NCBI GenBank assembly: GCA_003669055.1
Contig: RAYB01000018.1
Location: 25,656-89,655 of the forward strand
Source of the DNA: a bacterium 1XD21-70
GTDB lineage: Bacteria; Bacillota; Clostridia; Lachnospirales; Lachnospiraceae
Length of the DNA: 64,000 nt
Direction: 5' to 3'
The translations under genes were made by a program, and so were the position numbers. The notes under the pieces were generated by a model. It did no database searches, was not told the origin of the DNA, and saw only the letters and a list, made by a program, of their open reading frames with translations. Positions 1-8,500 of this stretch are shown piece after piece. Numbering within the stretch: position 1 is the stretch's first letter; each line of letters opens with the position of its first letter.

Positions 1-2
1 TC

Positions 3-653
3 CGTATCCGGGGAGTCCGCAGGTTCCACGGGACAGAGTATTCCATCATTCCGGATCAGATTGAGGCGGGCACTTTCATGTGCGGAGCCGCAATCACGCG
101 GGGGGATGTCACGGTGAAGAACGTGATCCCGAAACATTTAGAGGCTATCTCTGCAAAGCTGCTGGAGATCGGCTGCGAGGTGATCGAGGGAGATGACGAG
201 GTGAGGGTAGTCGGCAGGCCGAGGCAGCATTCCACGAACATCAAGACCCTGCCTTATCCGGGTTTCCCGACGGACATGCAGCCGCAGATGGCAGTGACCC
301 TGGCTTTGACGGAAGGCACCAGCATGATCACGGAGAGTATTTTTGAGAACCGTTTTAAATATGTAGATGAACTGACGCGGATGGGCGGATGCATCAAGGT
401 GGAGGGCAATGTAGCGGTGATAGACGGTGTAAAAGGCTTCACCGGTGCGCAGTTAGAGAGCCCTGATTTGCGGGCCGGCGCAGCATTGGTGCTGGCAGGG
501 CTGGCAGCGGACGGCTATACCATGGTCGATGAGATCGGCTATATCCAGAGAGGGTATGAATGTTTTGAGGAGAAGCTGCAGAAGCTGGGGGCGGCCATTG
601 AGATTGTTGATTCAGAGAAGATGGCGAATAAATTCCGGCTGAAGACAGGCTGA
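3..653 (+). CDS. murA: UDP-N-acetylglucosamine 1-carboxyvinyltransferase, C-terminal part
   Basis: The reading frame is open from the window edge, so the N-terminal half lies outside. MurA transfers enolpyruvate from PEP to UDP-GlcNAc, the first committed step of peptidoglycan synthesis in the cytoplasm. The visible 216 residues carry typical family stretches: a PDQIEAGTF segment, then GAAITRGDV, PGFPTDMQPQ, TESIFENRF and, near the end, DLRAGAALVLAGLAADG with a final YECFEEKLQKLGA. The catalytic Cys loop would be upstream of the window. There is no close downstream partner: the next gene starts about 160 bases on with its own ribosome binding site. Clostridia often have two murA copies, and this fragment does not show which one this is. 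Confidence 0.95.
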   Translation, partial: RIRGVRRFHGTEYSIIPDQIEAGTFMCGAAITRGDVTVKNVIPKHLEAISAKLLEIGCEVIEGDDEVRVVGRPRQHSTNIKTLPYPGFPTDMQPQMAVTLALTEGTSMITESIFENRFKYVDELTRMGGCIKVEGNVAVIDGVKGFTGAQLESPDLRAGAALVLAGLAADGYTMVDEIGYIQRGYECFEEKLQKLGAAIEIVDSEKMANKFRLKTG

Positions 654-814
654 ACGGGGAATATTACTATTTTATAACGGTAGTAAGGGATTTGTAGGAT
701 TTCTGACTGGTAATCGTTACTTTTTTTTCACAATTTGTACACTTCCTCCGGATATTATGGTAGTATACACAATTCATGTCAAAAAGTATCGGGGAGAGAA
801 AAGGAGGAAGAATT

Positions 815-1837
815 ATGAAAGTGTGGAAGAGGAGTTCATTGTTGGCAATTTCCGGCCTGATGGCGGTAGTCCTGGCGGGCAATGCGTGGGCGGCAGAGGA
901 GCGCACGAAGATCAGTTCCGTTACGCTGACGGTGGAGTCTACAATTGAAGCAGGAGGTGAGGACGGAGATGTGTCCGTCACGGTAGATTCGGACAATTAC
1001 AGCGTGGATGACGTGGCGATTGTCAATGACGACGGTGAATGGAGCAGTGGTGACGAGCCGCGGGTGCAGGTAACCCTGGAGGCTGGTGAGGATTACTATT
1101 TTGACACCATGAGCAAATCCAAAGTCAAAATCAAAGGGGCGGATGCCACTTATGTGACATCGAGCCGTAAAGATAATAAATCAACGATGGTGATCACCAT
1201 CCGCCTGGATGAACTGGAAGGCACCCTGGAGATCGAAGGCGTGTCTTGGCGAGGGGAGAACACCCCGGTGGCCGAGTGGGAAACAACGGACGGTGCAAAG
1301 AGTTACCAGGTACGTTTGTACCGCGACGGCAATTCCGTAGGTTCGTCGGTGACCACGAGCAATGATTACTATGATTTCAGCAGCAGCATCACGAGGGAAG
1401 GCGATTATAATTTCCGGGTGCGTGCGGTCAACAAGAGCAACAAGAAGGGTGAATGGTACGAGTCGGATTCTTTCTATGTAGATGAGAATATGCTCAAGGA
1501 CATCAAGAACGGCGTATATGCGATCGGCAACGGGAGCAGCAGCACTTCCAGCACCCCAAGTTCCGGTTCCGGTGAAGGAAGCTGGAAACGCAACAATGTC
1601 GGCTGGTGGTACGAGTATCCGAACGGCTCCTATCCGAGCAACGGATGGCTGGCAATCAAGAATGTATGGTATTGCTTCGATGCATCCGGTTACATGAGGA
1701 CAGGATGGATCCAGGCAGGGGATGGCAAGTGGTACTACTGCGATCCCAGGGAAGGCAGCGGCCAGGGTGCGATGATGACAAATACCACAACCCCGGACGG
1801 ATACCGGGTAGATGCAAACGGCGTATGGATCCAGTAA
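815..1837 (+). CDS. secreted cell-wall-binding repeat protein (340 aa)
   Basis: ATG 815 is chosen over an upstream in-frame ATG at 776 because AGGAGG lies at 802-807. The protein begins with a signal peptide (MKVWKRSS, hydrophobic stretch, cut near AWA-AEE). A beta-rich domain follows (about residues 25-130), then a fibronectin-III-like domain (about 135-225, ending in FRVRAVNKSNKKGEW), a Ser/Gly linker, and three aromatic cell-wall-binding repeats (GWWYEYPNGSYPSNGW, WYCFDASGYMRTGW, KWYYCDP). These repeats are of the choline-binding/CW_binding family. The likely role is a secreted protein held non-covalently on the cell wall. A paralogue with the same domain order lies at 30723-31700. No catalytic domain is visible; the function is unknown. 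Confidence 0.85.
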   Translation: MKVWKRSSLLAISGLMAVVLAGNAWAAEERTKISSVTLTVESTIEAGGEDGDVSVTVDSDNYSVDDVAIVNDDGEWSSGDEPRVQVTLEAGEDYYFDTMSKSKVKIKGADATYVTSSRKDNKSTMVITIRLDELEGTLEIEGVSWRGENTPVAEWETTDGAKSYQVRLYRDGNSVGSSVTTSNDYYDFSSSITREGDYNFRVRAVNKSNKKGEWYESDSFYVDENMLKDIKNGVYAIGNGSSSTSSTPSSGSGEGSWKRNNVGWWYEYPNGSYPSNGWLAIKNVWYCFDASGYMRTGWIQAGDGKWYYCDPREGSGQGAMMTNTTTPDGYRVDANGVWIQ

Positions 1838-1863
1838 GGAGCCTGCCTAGGCAGTATAGCAAT

Positions 1864-1905
1864 AAAATGGCGGAGAGGGATATCCTTCCCCGCCATTTTA
1901 TCGTT
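1864..1905 (+). terminator. intrinsic terminator after the cell-wall-binding gene
   Basis: Arms AAAATGGCGG (1864-1873) and CCGCCATTTT (1890-1899) pair perfectly, with further pairing inside. The T-run after it is short, so it may work in both directions. Confidence 0.7.
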
Positions 1906-1955
1906 GTTTCATAGCGTACCTATGAAAAAAACTTATGAAAAAATTCCCTCCAAGG

Positions 1956-1984
1956 TTGACAACCGAGGTCTATTATAGTAGACT
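1956..1984 (+). promoter_or_regulatory. promoter of the blaI-M56 operon
   Basis: TTGACA at 1956-1961, a 17-bp spacer, and TAGACT at 1979-1984 as the -10. The -10 overlaps the right arm of the first operator palindrome, which fits repression by the BlaI-type regulator encoded just downstream. Confidence 0.6.
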
Positions 1985-2009
1985 TGAATTAAGGTCTATT
2001 AAGATAGAC
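1968..2009. promoter_or_regulatory. two BlaI-type operators
   Basis: Two 16-bp palindromes share the pattern GTCTA-N6-TAGAC, at 1968-1983 and 1994-2009. Their centres are 26 bp apart, and both lie between the -35 region and the blaI-type gene. Same-pattern tandem dyads are typical of autoregulated BlaI/MecI/CopY operons. The half-site GTCTA differs from the TACA-type half-site of staphylococcal BlaI/MecI. Confidence 0.65.
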
Positions 2010-2070
2010 TGCGAAACGGAAGAGTATGACAGTAACAAGGCCGCCAAGTGAAGGTTAAAGAGGGAGGAAG

Positions 2071-2430
2071 ATGGAGAGGAAGAAGCTATTTGACAGTGAG
2101 TACCGTTTTATGGAGATCGTGTGGGAGAATGAGCCGGTGAAATCGATGGAACTGGCGCGGCTGTGCCTGGAGATTCTAGGATGGAAGAAGTCAACCTGTT
2201 TCACAGTCCTAAAGAAGCTGTCAGGCAGAGGGTTTGTGAGGAATGAAAAAGCAGTGGTGACAGCGGCAGTGACGAAAGAGCAAGTGAAAAAGCAGGAAAG
2301 CGAGGCAGTGGTGGATAAAAGCTTTGGCGGTTCGCTGCCGGCTTTTGTGACGGCATTCTTGTCTGACCGGAAGCTGACGAAGGAGGAGGCGGAGGAGATC
2401 CGGGCGATGATAGAGAGGGCGGTGGAATGA
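2071..2430 (+). CDS. BlaI/MecI/CopY-family transcriptional repressor (119 aa)
   Basis: This is a winged-helix repressor of the penicillinase-repressor family. Such proteins bind DNA as dimers and are inactivated by cleavage, usually by the partner M56 protease. The N-terminal 75 residues carry the winged helix: EYRFMEIVWENEPVKSMELARLC, then STCFTVLKKLSGRGFV as the recognition helix and start of the wing. The C-terminal part (about 80-119, SLPAFVTAFLSDRKLTKEEAEEI) is the usual dimerisation helix. The length is right for the family. The ribosome binding site is GAGGGAGG at 2060. The stop overlaps the start of the M56 gene (ATGA), so the two are translationally coupled. Two operators upstream indicate autoregulation. 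The inducing signal is unknown. Confidence 0.9.
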   Translation: MERKKLFDSEYRFMEIVWENEPVKSMELARLCLEILGWKKSTCFTVLKKLSGRGFVRNEKAVVTAAVTKEQVKKQESEAVVDKSFGGSLPAFVTAFLSDRKLTKEEAEEIRAMIERAVE

Positions 2431-3905
2431 TGGAAGGTTGGATGATCCGGCTTTTGAATATGAGTTTTGCGGCGGGGTGTACGGTGGTGATATTGATGGC
2501 TGTGCGGCTGCTTTTGAGGAAGCTTCCGAAAGGATATTGCTATGGGCTTTGGCTGGCGGCGCTGTTCCGGTTTCTGTGCCCGGTAGTGGTGACGTCGCCG
2601 TATTCCCTGTTTCCGGCAGACCCAGAGCCGGTAGCGAGGGAGATTGTGTATGAGATAACGCCAGGGGTTGAGACCGGGGTGCCCTGGATTGACCAGGCGG
2701 TGAACCGGGTGATCGAAACGCAGCTTGGCGCGGCGGATCCGTCACAGTCTGTCAATCCGGTTCAGGTTTGGCTGGCAGTGGCTTTTGTAGTATGGCTTGC
2801 GGGGGTTTTCTTGTTTGCGGGATACCATATCCGGCGGCTGGCGGCGCTTAAGAGGCGGGTGGCGGGGGCGGTACCGGCAAAGCGGGAGGCAGAGGCCGGG
2901 TTTGTGTGGGAGTCGGAACAGGTGGATGGGGCGTTTGTCCTGGGAGTGCTGCACCCGCTGATTTATCTCCCTGCCGGGCTAAAGGAAGAAAGCCGGGAGC
3001 ATATCCTGTGCCATGAGCGGATGCATATCCGAAGGAAGGATTACCTGGTGAAGCTGCTTTGGCTGGCAGCGGTGGGCATCCATTGGTTTAACCCCTTAGT
3101 GTGGGCGGGGTTTGGGATGATGTGCATGGATATGGAGATGTCCTGTGACGAAGCGGTGTTAAGGGGGATGGACGAAGCAGGGCGAAAAAGTTATATGCGT
3201 ACCCTTTTAGAGCAGGCAGAAAGGCAGAGCGGGCTGCCGGGGCTGGCTTTTGGGAAAAGCCCGGTTTATAAAAGAGTCCGCAATATCCTGGATTACCGGA
3301 AGCCGGGGAAGGTTTTGGGAGTGCTGGCGGCAGGGGTGCTGGCGGCAGCCGGTATCGGCCTGGTGACCAGCCCGCAGAGTGCAGCCAAGTCGGTTGCCGT
3401 TATCGGAGGGGCAGACGGGCCTACCAGCATTTTTGTGGCAGGAAAGATAAGCAGCGGCTCCGGGGGCGGCAGGGAGAAGCTGGAAGAACTTTATGAAAAG
3501 ATGGATCGGAATATCTGCTATGCAGACGGATATTTCTACTATGAAGGGGAAAGCAGGGATGGAGGATTTCCGGTTCCGCTTATGAGGACGGCACCCGATT
3601 TTGAAGCGGAAGAGAAAATCGGGGAACTGCCGGGGAGCCTTGTCTGCGTCCGGGACGGCGGAGCCTGCCTGTGGATGGATTGGGAGGCGAAACGGATCAT
3701 GGTTGAGTCAGTTGAGCGGATGGGAGAGCCAGGGGGCACGCCTTATGCGTACCTGGCAAATGGGGAGCAGGGGAGGAGGGAAAGCTGTGCTATGGAGAAA
3801 ATAGGCTCTGGATGGCTGCGGATTGTGCTTACGGATCTGGAAGAGCCATCCAGGCAGGAGGAGTATTTACTTCAAATTCCGGAAGGGCTGCAGGAGGAGT
3901 TTTGA
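2427..3905 (+). CDS. M56-family (BlaR1/MecR1-like) membrane metalloprotease sensor (492 aa)
   Basis: The N-terminal 300 residues look like the BlaR1 peptidase M56 module. There are membrane segments near residues 7-28, 38-58, 112-132 and 210-225, with the zinc motif HERMH at 196-200 followed by a downstream SCDEAVLRG stretch that may supply a ligand. A further membrane segment near 300-318 leads to an extracellular C-terminal domain of about 170 residues. That domain lacks the SxxK/KTG penicillin-binding fold of BlaR1, so this is probably not a beta-lactam sensor. Just after the last membrane segment sits IGGADGPTSIFVAGK, a motif otherwise associated with beta subunits of Na+-translocating decarboxylases. 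The likely job is to sense an envelope signal and cleave the BlaI-type repressor with which it overlaps by 4 bases. The 3' end overlaps the convergent subtilase gene by 34 bases. Confidence 0.85.
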   Translation: MMEGWMIRLLNMSFAAGCTVVILMAVRLLLRKLPKGYCYGLWLAALFRFLCPVVVTSPYSLFPADPEPVAREIVYEITPGVETGVPWIDQAVNRVIETQLGAADPSQSVNPVQVWLAVAFVVWLAGVFLFAGYHIRRLAALKRRVAGAVPAKREAEAGFVWESEQVDGAFVLGVLHPLIYLPAGLKEESREHILCHERMHIRRKDYLVKLLWLAAVGIHWFNPLVWAGFGMMCMDMEMSCDEAVLRGMDEAGRKSYMRTLLEQAERQSGLPGLAFGKSPVYKRVRNILDYRKPGKVLGVLAAGVLAAAGIGLVTSPQSAAKSVAVIGGADGPTSIFVAGKISSGSGGGREKLEELYEKMDRNICYADGYFYYEGESRDGGFPVPLMRTAPDFEAEEKIGELPGSLVCVRDGGACLWMDWEAKRIMVESVERMGEPGGTPYAYLANGEQGRRESCAMEKIGSGWLRIVLTDLEEPSRQEEYLLQIPEGLQEEF

Positions 3906-4807
3906 GGGGAGAATTCCCCTTCATCTGCCAACAGCCTTCCCACATCAAGCATTCCCCATCCTTGTTGGTTCTTGGGGAGGCCGATATCCACGGCTCGCTC
4001 ACGCAAAAGCAGCTTGACGTCACGGTTGCTCATTTCCGGATGCTTTTCGAGCAGCAGCGCGATGGCGCCGGAGACGAGAGGCGTGGCCATGGAGGTTCCG
4101 CTTTTGCTGGTATACCCGCCGGGCTTGTTGGCGCAGCTGACGATGGAGGCTCCGGGGGCGACGATGTCCGGCTTGCAGATGCAGGCGCTGGTGGGGCCGC
4201 GGCCGGAATAATCGATCATACGGCTGCCCATGACATTGACTTCCTTGTGGTCATCAGAACAGCCGACAGTGATTACCTTGCGGCTGATACCAGGGGTGGT
4301 GATTGTTCCGCTGGCCGGGCCCATATTGCCGGCGGCGACCACCACCACCAGGCCGTTGTCCCAGGCCGAGTTGACGCTTCGCACCAGAGCCGAGTTCTCG
4401 CCCATGTTGCGGCGGGAGAAGGAGCCGACAGAGATGTTGACGATGCGGATGTTTAACCGTTCTTGGTTTTCGCGGATCCAGCGCAGCCCGGCGATCACAT
4501 CGGAGGAGTAGCCATTGCCCCGGCGGTCGAGAACTTTTACCGGGATGAGGTGGCAGCCTGGGGCTATGCCGCGGTAAAGGCCATCGTGTGCTTTTCCGCT
4601 GCCGCCGATGATCCCGCATACATGGGTTCCGTGGCCGTTGTCGTCATAGGGATAAGAACGTTTCTGCATCAGATCCCAAAAGCCTGCAATTCTATATTCC
4701 AAATCTTCATGGGGAAAGCAGCCGGTATCTAGTACGGCCACACCGATGCCCCGTCCGTCGAATCCAATATTATCATTTCCATGAATTTTGATTTTCGCCT
4801 GGTTCAC
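3872..4807 (-). CDS. S8-family subtilisin-like serine protease (311 aa)
   Basis: The catalytic triad is complete: Asp27 in VAVLDTG, His59 in NGHGTH, Ser239 in GTSMATP, with oxyanion Asn161 in AAGN. There is no signal peptide or propeptide: the catalytic domain starts about 20 residues from the N-terminus. This resembles intracellular subtilisins and the compact S8 proteases common in Clostridia. The start is GTG at 4807; only a weak CAGG is seen upstream and no in-frame ATG is close, so the exact start is less sure. It is transcribed toward the blaI-M56 operon, and the two 3' ends overlap by 34 bases. Substrate and export are unknown. Confidence 0.88.
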   Translation of the reverse strand: MNQAKIKIHGNDNIGFDGRGIGVAVLDTGCFPHEDLEYRIAGFWDLMQKRSYPYDDNGHGTHVCGIIGGSGKAHDGLYRGIAPGCHLIPVKVLDRRGNGYSSDVIAGLRWIRENQERLNIRIVNISVGSFSRRNMGENSALVRSVNSAWDNGLVVVVAAGNMGPASGTITTPGISRKVITVGCSDDHKEVNVMGSRMIDYSGRGPTSACICKPDIVAPGASIVSCANKPGGYTSKSGTSMATPLVSGAIALLLEKHPEMSNRDVKLLLRERAVDIGLPKNQQGWGMLDVGRLLADEGEFSPQNSSCSPSGI

Positions 4808-5522
4808 GAGAGAATACCTGCAGTATTTTTGTATTTAATACTAAAGTATTCAGGAAAACCTGTCGATGTTTCTTTTGTAACAGATAGAGAATTTTGCTAT
4901 GATAGCAGAATTACAGAGGAAAAAATAAGCTGCAGTTGAGAAATATATAGTATTTTTGTACAAGGATTGGCCTGTGCAGGCTATTATGTATAAATTTTTT
5001 ATATAAACGATTTTATTGATGAATGACAGCAGAGAATTGCTGAATATTGGAAATCAGATAATTCATTACATAAAAAATAAAATAATTTTTGGAAAAGCAT
5101 TGACGCGATTACCAAAATATGTTACTGTATCCCTGTAAAAAACAGAAAAATATAAGAGGTGTAACTTGAATATTTTTTGTAACCGGCTTTATTGTTTCAT
5201 ATCTTCAAAATTCATTGCTTTTTTAGCTTCAAAGATTCATTTGCTTTACAGCTTCATGGTATGTGTTTTAAAGGAAATTTGATTCACAGATCTCATGTTT
5301 TTTCCATTTTTATCTTAAAATCATAAAGGGTTGCTGCCCTGCCTAAATGGCTGGGAACGGGATTGTTATGTTTTTTAGTTGGTATAGATTGGCGGCTTTG
5401 TATTTGGCGGCCGCAGGTGCAGTGTGTTCAAAAATTTTGTGTTTCTTGAGGAAATATTCTTGAAGGGACATTTTTAGATAGATGGAACAGAAGGGACAGG
5501 TAAAAGAAAAGGAGAAAAGGGT
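4808..5522. other. AT-rich intergenic region upstream of the large adhesin gene
   Basis: No convincing gene is seen in these 715 bases, which are much more AT-rich than the surroundings. A possible promoter reading right is TTGACG (5100-5105), 17 bp, TACTGT (5123-5128), which would leave a leader of about 390 bases. A short imperfect tandem repeat lies at 5203-5251. Confidence 0.5.
5203..5251. repeat. imperfect tandem repeat, two units of 24-25 bp
   Basis: Two adjacent units begin CTTCAAA and continue ATTCATT...GCTTT...AG (5203-5226 and 5227-5251); a third partial unit starts CTTCATGG at 5252. It lies in the untranslated leader region of the adhesin gene. Confidence 0.5.
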
Positions 5523-8500
5523 ATGTTTAAGATGTTTCGTAAAAACTATCGGCGGGCAGTAGCGTACCTGCTGACGGCAGCCATGGTATTTACCAACCTT
5601 AGCTGGAATACAGGCGCCGCATTTGCGGCGGGAGAGAGTGAGGGCGCCTTGTTTGTGGTGGACGGACAAGCCTTAAAGCAGGCAATTGACAGCACAGCTA
5701 TGGGCGGGGAGGAGTTCGGTTTTTCTTCTCTGGAGCTTATTGCGGAGAAAAAGAGTATCCGTAATAAATATAAGGCTGCCTTGGGTGTGGGGAATGTCTA
5801 TGAACTGGAAGTAGGGGTGGACGGCAAATATGCGCCGGAGGATACTTCGATGAGGGTATTCTACAGTGCGGCGGTAAGGAAGGTAATATTCCTTTTTCTA
5901 AATGAGAGCGAACGGGTGGTGTCGTTCCGTGTCAATATTGATGGCTATGAGAGTGCTGAGGTGGAGGTGAGGCCGAACGCTGAACGGATGATGGATGAGG
6001 CCGACCGTATTTTTGCCGAGAATTATGAAGCCGGGGACATGATTGACGATGAGGTGAAGAAACCGTCGGCAGAGGTTGTGGCTCCTGCAGAGGATGCAGA
6101 GGCAATGGAGGGCACTTTGGAGGCTGAGGAGGAAACTGACGGTGAGGTTCCGTCCACAGGGGAAGAGACTTCTGCAGACGGGGGAGAGAGCCGTGAGGAG
6201 AGCACCGGGAGCAGAGAAGAGACTCCGGCAGAGACAGAAACCATAGAGACGGAAACCATGGAGACAGAAACCATGGAAGCGGAAACCTCGGGGGCGGAAA
6301 GCACGGACGGGGAGAAGCAGGAAGAGGAAACCACACAAGAAGCCGCAGATGTGGAAAGTGAGGCCAAAGCCATGGCAGAAACCGAGGCAGAGGAAGAAGA
6401 GGGCGTGGCTTTAAGGGGCAGTGAGGAAGTTGCCGGTATTTCCCGTCACGTGGCGGCTTTGGTGGCAACAGCTAATGAACTGCCGGAAGAAGGGCTGACG
6501 GCTCCGGAGAATATAGAGAGTGAGGAGGCAGGAGACCTGGAAATCCCGGAGGGGAAGCATGAGAGTGAGGGGATTCCCGAGGGGGATAAAAGCGAGGAGG
6601 CGGATGTGACGGAAGCTACCGTCCCGGTTGAGGCAGCTGCGCCGACGGAAACGGCGGAGCCGGATTTTGGTGCCGGGGAGGCAGAGGGGACAACAGAGCC
6701 GGTGGAAACCGAGGAAGAGGCTGAAGCGACAAAAGAGAGTGATGGCAGCAGCGCGGCAGAGGAAGAGGAAAGCGAGAGCAGCAGCGCGGCAGAGGAAGAG
6801 GAGAGCGAGAGCAGCAGCGCGGCAGAGGAAGAGGAGAGCGGGAGCAGCGCGGCAGGGGAAGAGGGAAGCGAGAGCAGCAGCGCGGCAGAGGAAAGTGGAA
6901 CGACAGAGGATGGCAGCCCGGAGGAAACGGTTCCGAGTGAAGAAGAGGCCGGCCAGCTGCTGGAAGGGGAAGACCTCGAGATCCTTGGCGTATTAGAGGG
7001 GAAGGATCTGCCTACCGTGACCGTCCTGGAGCATGTGAATGCGAGGGCGATCCAGGTAGATGCAGACGATATCTTTGAGATTGTTGCGAATGCGGATGAA
7101 GAGCGGTTTGCAGAATATGATTTTGTGCTTCCGTTATTCATGCCGGATCCGGAAGATGAAGAGAGCGGAGAGTTTGTCCCGTTTGCTTTGCCTCTTGGCG
7201 CACAGATGCTGGAACTGAAAGGTGTGGCGCCGGAGACGGAAGGAACCTGGTCGTCTAGCGACCCGGAGATTTTGAGCATCGATGAGACCGGGTTTGTAGA
7301 GACACATACCCAAGGTGAGACGGAGGTTAGCTTTACTTATGGGGCGTTTGCAGATGAGGCGGACAGTGCAGATGCAGAGGGAGCCGAAGGAGAGGACGGC
7401 TCGGAGGTTACGCTGGTTTGGAAGGTGCTGGTGTATGATGAGCAGTATGATGTGATGGCAGAAAATTATGGTTCAGGTGCTTTTATGATAGGATTCCCTC
7501 GTGGCAATTGGGGGCTGAAGGGTAAATTTAGTCCAGAGAATGGTTTGAGCCTAAAAAATGGATGGGAGAGCAGCGGTACTAAAAATAATACATTTAGCGT
7601 TCATATAGTAGGTACAAACAGTTCTGAAGGAATGAATGGCAAGGTTGCTTATTGTATAGAACCTGGTATAGATTTGGGGGCATTTGAATTAGAAGGGACG
7701 ACTTCCCTTGGAGTGAGGGATGAGGACTGGTGGGAAAATTTAGACCGATATCATGATGAAAAATTGAATCTTTCAGGTGAACAGATTAAAATATTAATTG
7801 GAAGAGTTATAAGTGCCGGATATCATGGAAAGGTTAGTTCACAATGGAAAACTGACAAGATATCAGATGTACAGAAAATAATTGCGACACAATTGCTGGT
7901 TTGGGAAGTGGTGGTTGGCGAAAGGGATGCAAGTTTTAAGAAGATCCCGGCAGGAGATGGAAATTGTGGAGTAAAAGAAATTATAGGTCGAGACCATACA
8001 TGGAAATCGGAAATCAATAATTATTACAACCAAATCGCAGCTGCTGTAGAAGAAACATGTAAAACGCCAAGTTTAAAAGGAAATACAACTCTTTTATGGA
8101 ATAAACAAAACAGACGTTTTGAAACAACATTAACAGACAGTGAAAAGGTTATCGGACAATATACATTTGAAAAAAATAATCGGGTTAATGTTGATGTTAA
8201 TACCAACAACACAATTACAGTTTGGTCAAATGAGCCGTTGGATGGAACTGTGGAATTAAAGGCAGCGAGAGGGGTAGAACGGCAGGGGATTGTTGTATGG
8301 ACGGATAATCAACGGGGCGGGAAACAGGATATTGCAACTTATAGTGGGACAACTACAGATTCTGTCGGTTTTTCGGTCAAAGTTAGAACATCAGGAACAG
8401 CAAAGATTGACCTTGATATCAAAAAAATCAATGGAGAGACAAAAGAGGCTCTGAGTGGGGCAAAATTCTCTTTGAAAGGGCCGTCGAAGGAAGGCGAATA

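Noticed and set aside
2427..3905. BlaR1 beta-lactam sensor and linked beta-lactamase operon
   Set aside because: No SxxK/KTG penicillin-binding domain is seen in the C-terminal part, and no beta-lactamase gene is adjacent; the nearby protease is a subtilase.
3812..4456. Plus-strand open frame of 214 codons opposite the subtilase
   Set aside because: The opposite strand encodes a complete S8 triad; this frame is low-complexity Gly/Ala/Asp from reverse reading.
6747..6896. CRISPR-like regular repeats
   Set aside because: The repeats are adjacent without spacers and lie in frame in the adhesin stalk. No CRISPR array or cas gene is visible in the window.
6446..7279. Long minus-strand open frame rich in Ser/Ala (277 codons) opposite the adhesin gene
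   Set aside because: It mirrors the Glu/Ser repeat codons of the real gene, has no ribosome binding site and no fold-like pattern.
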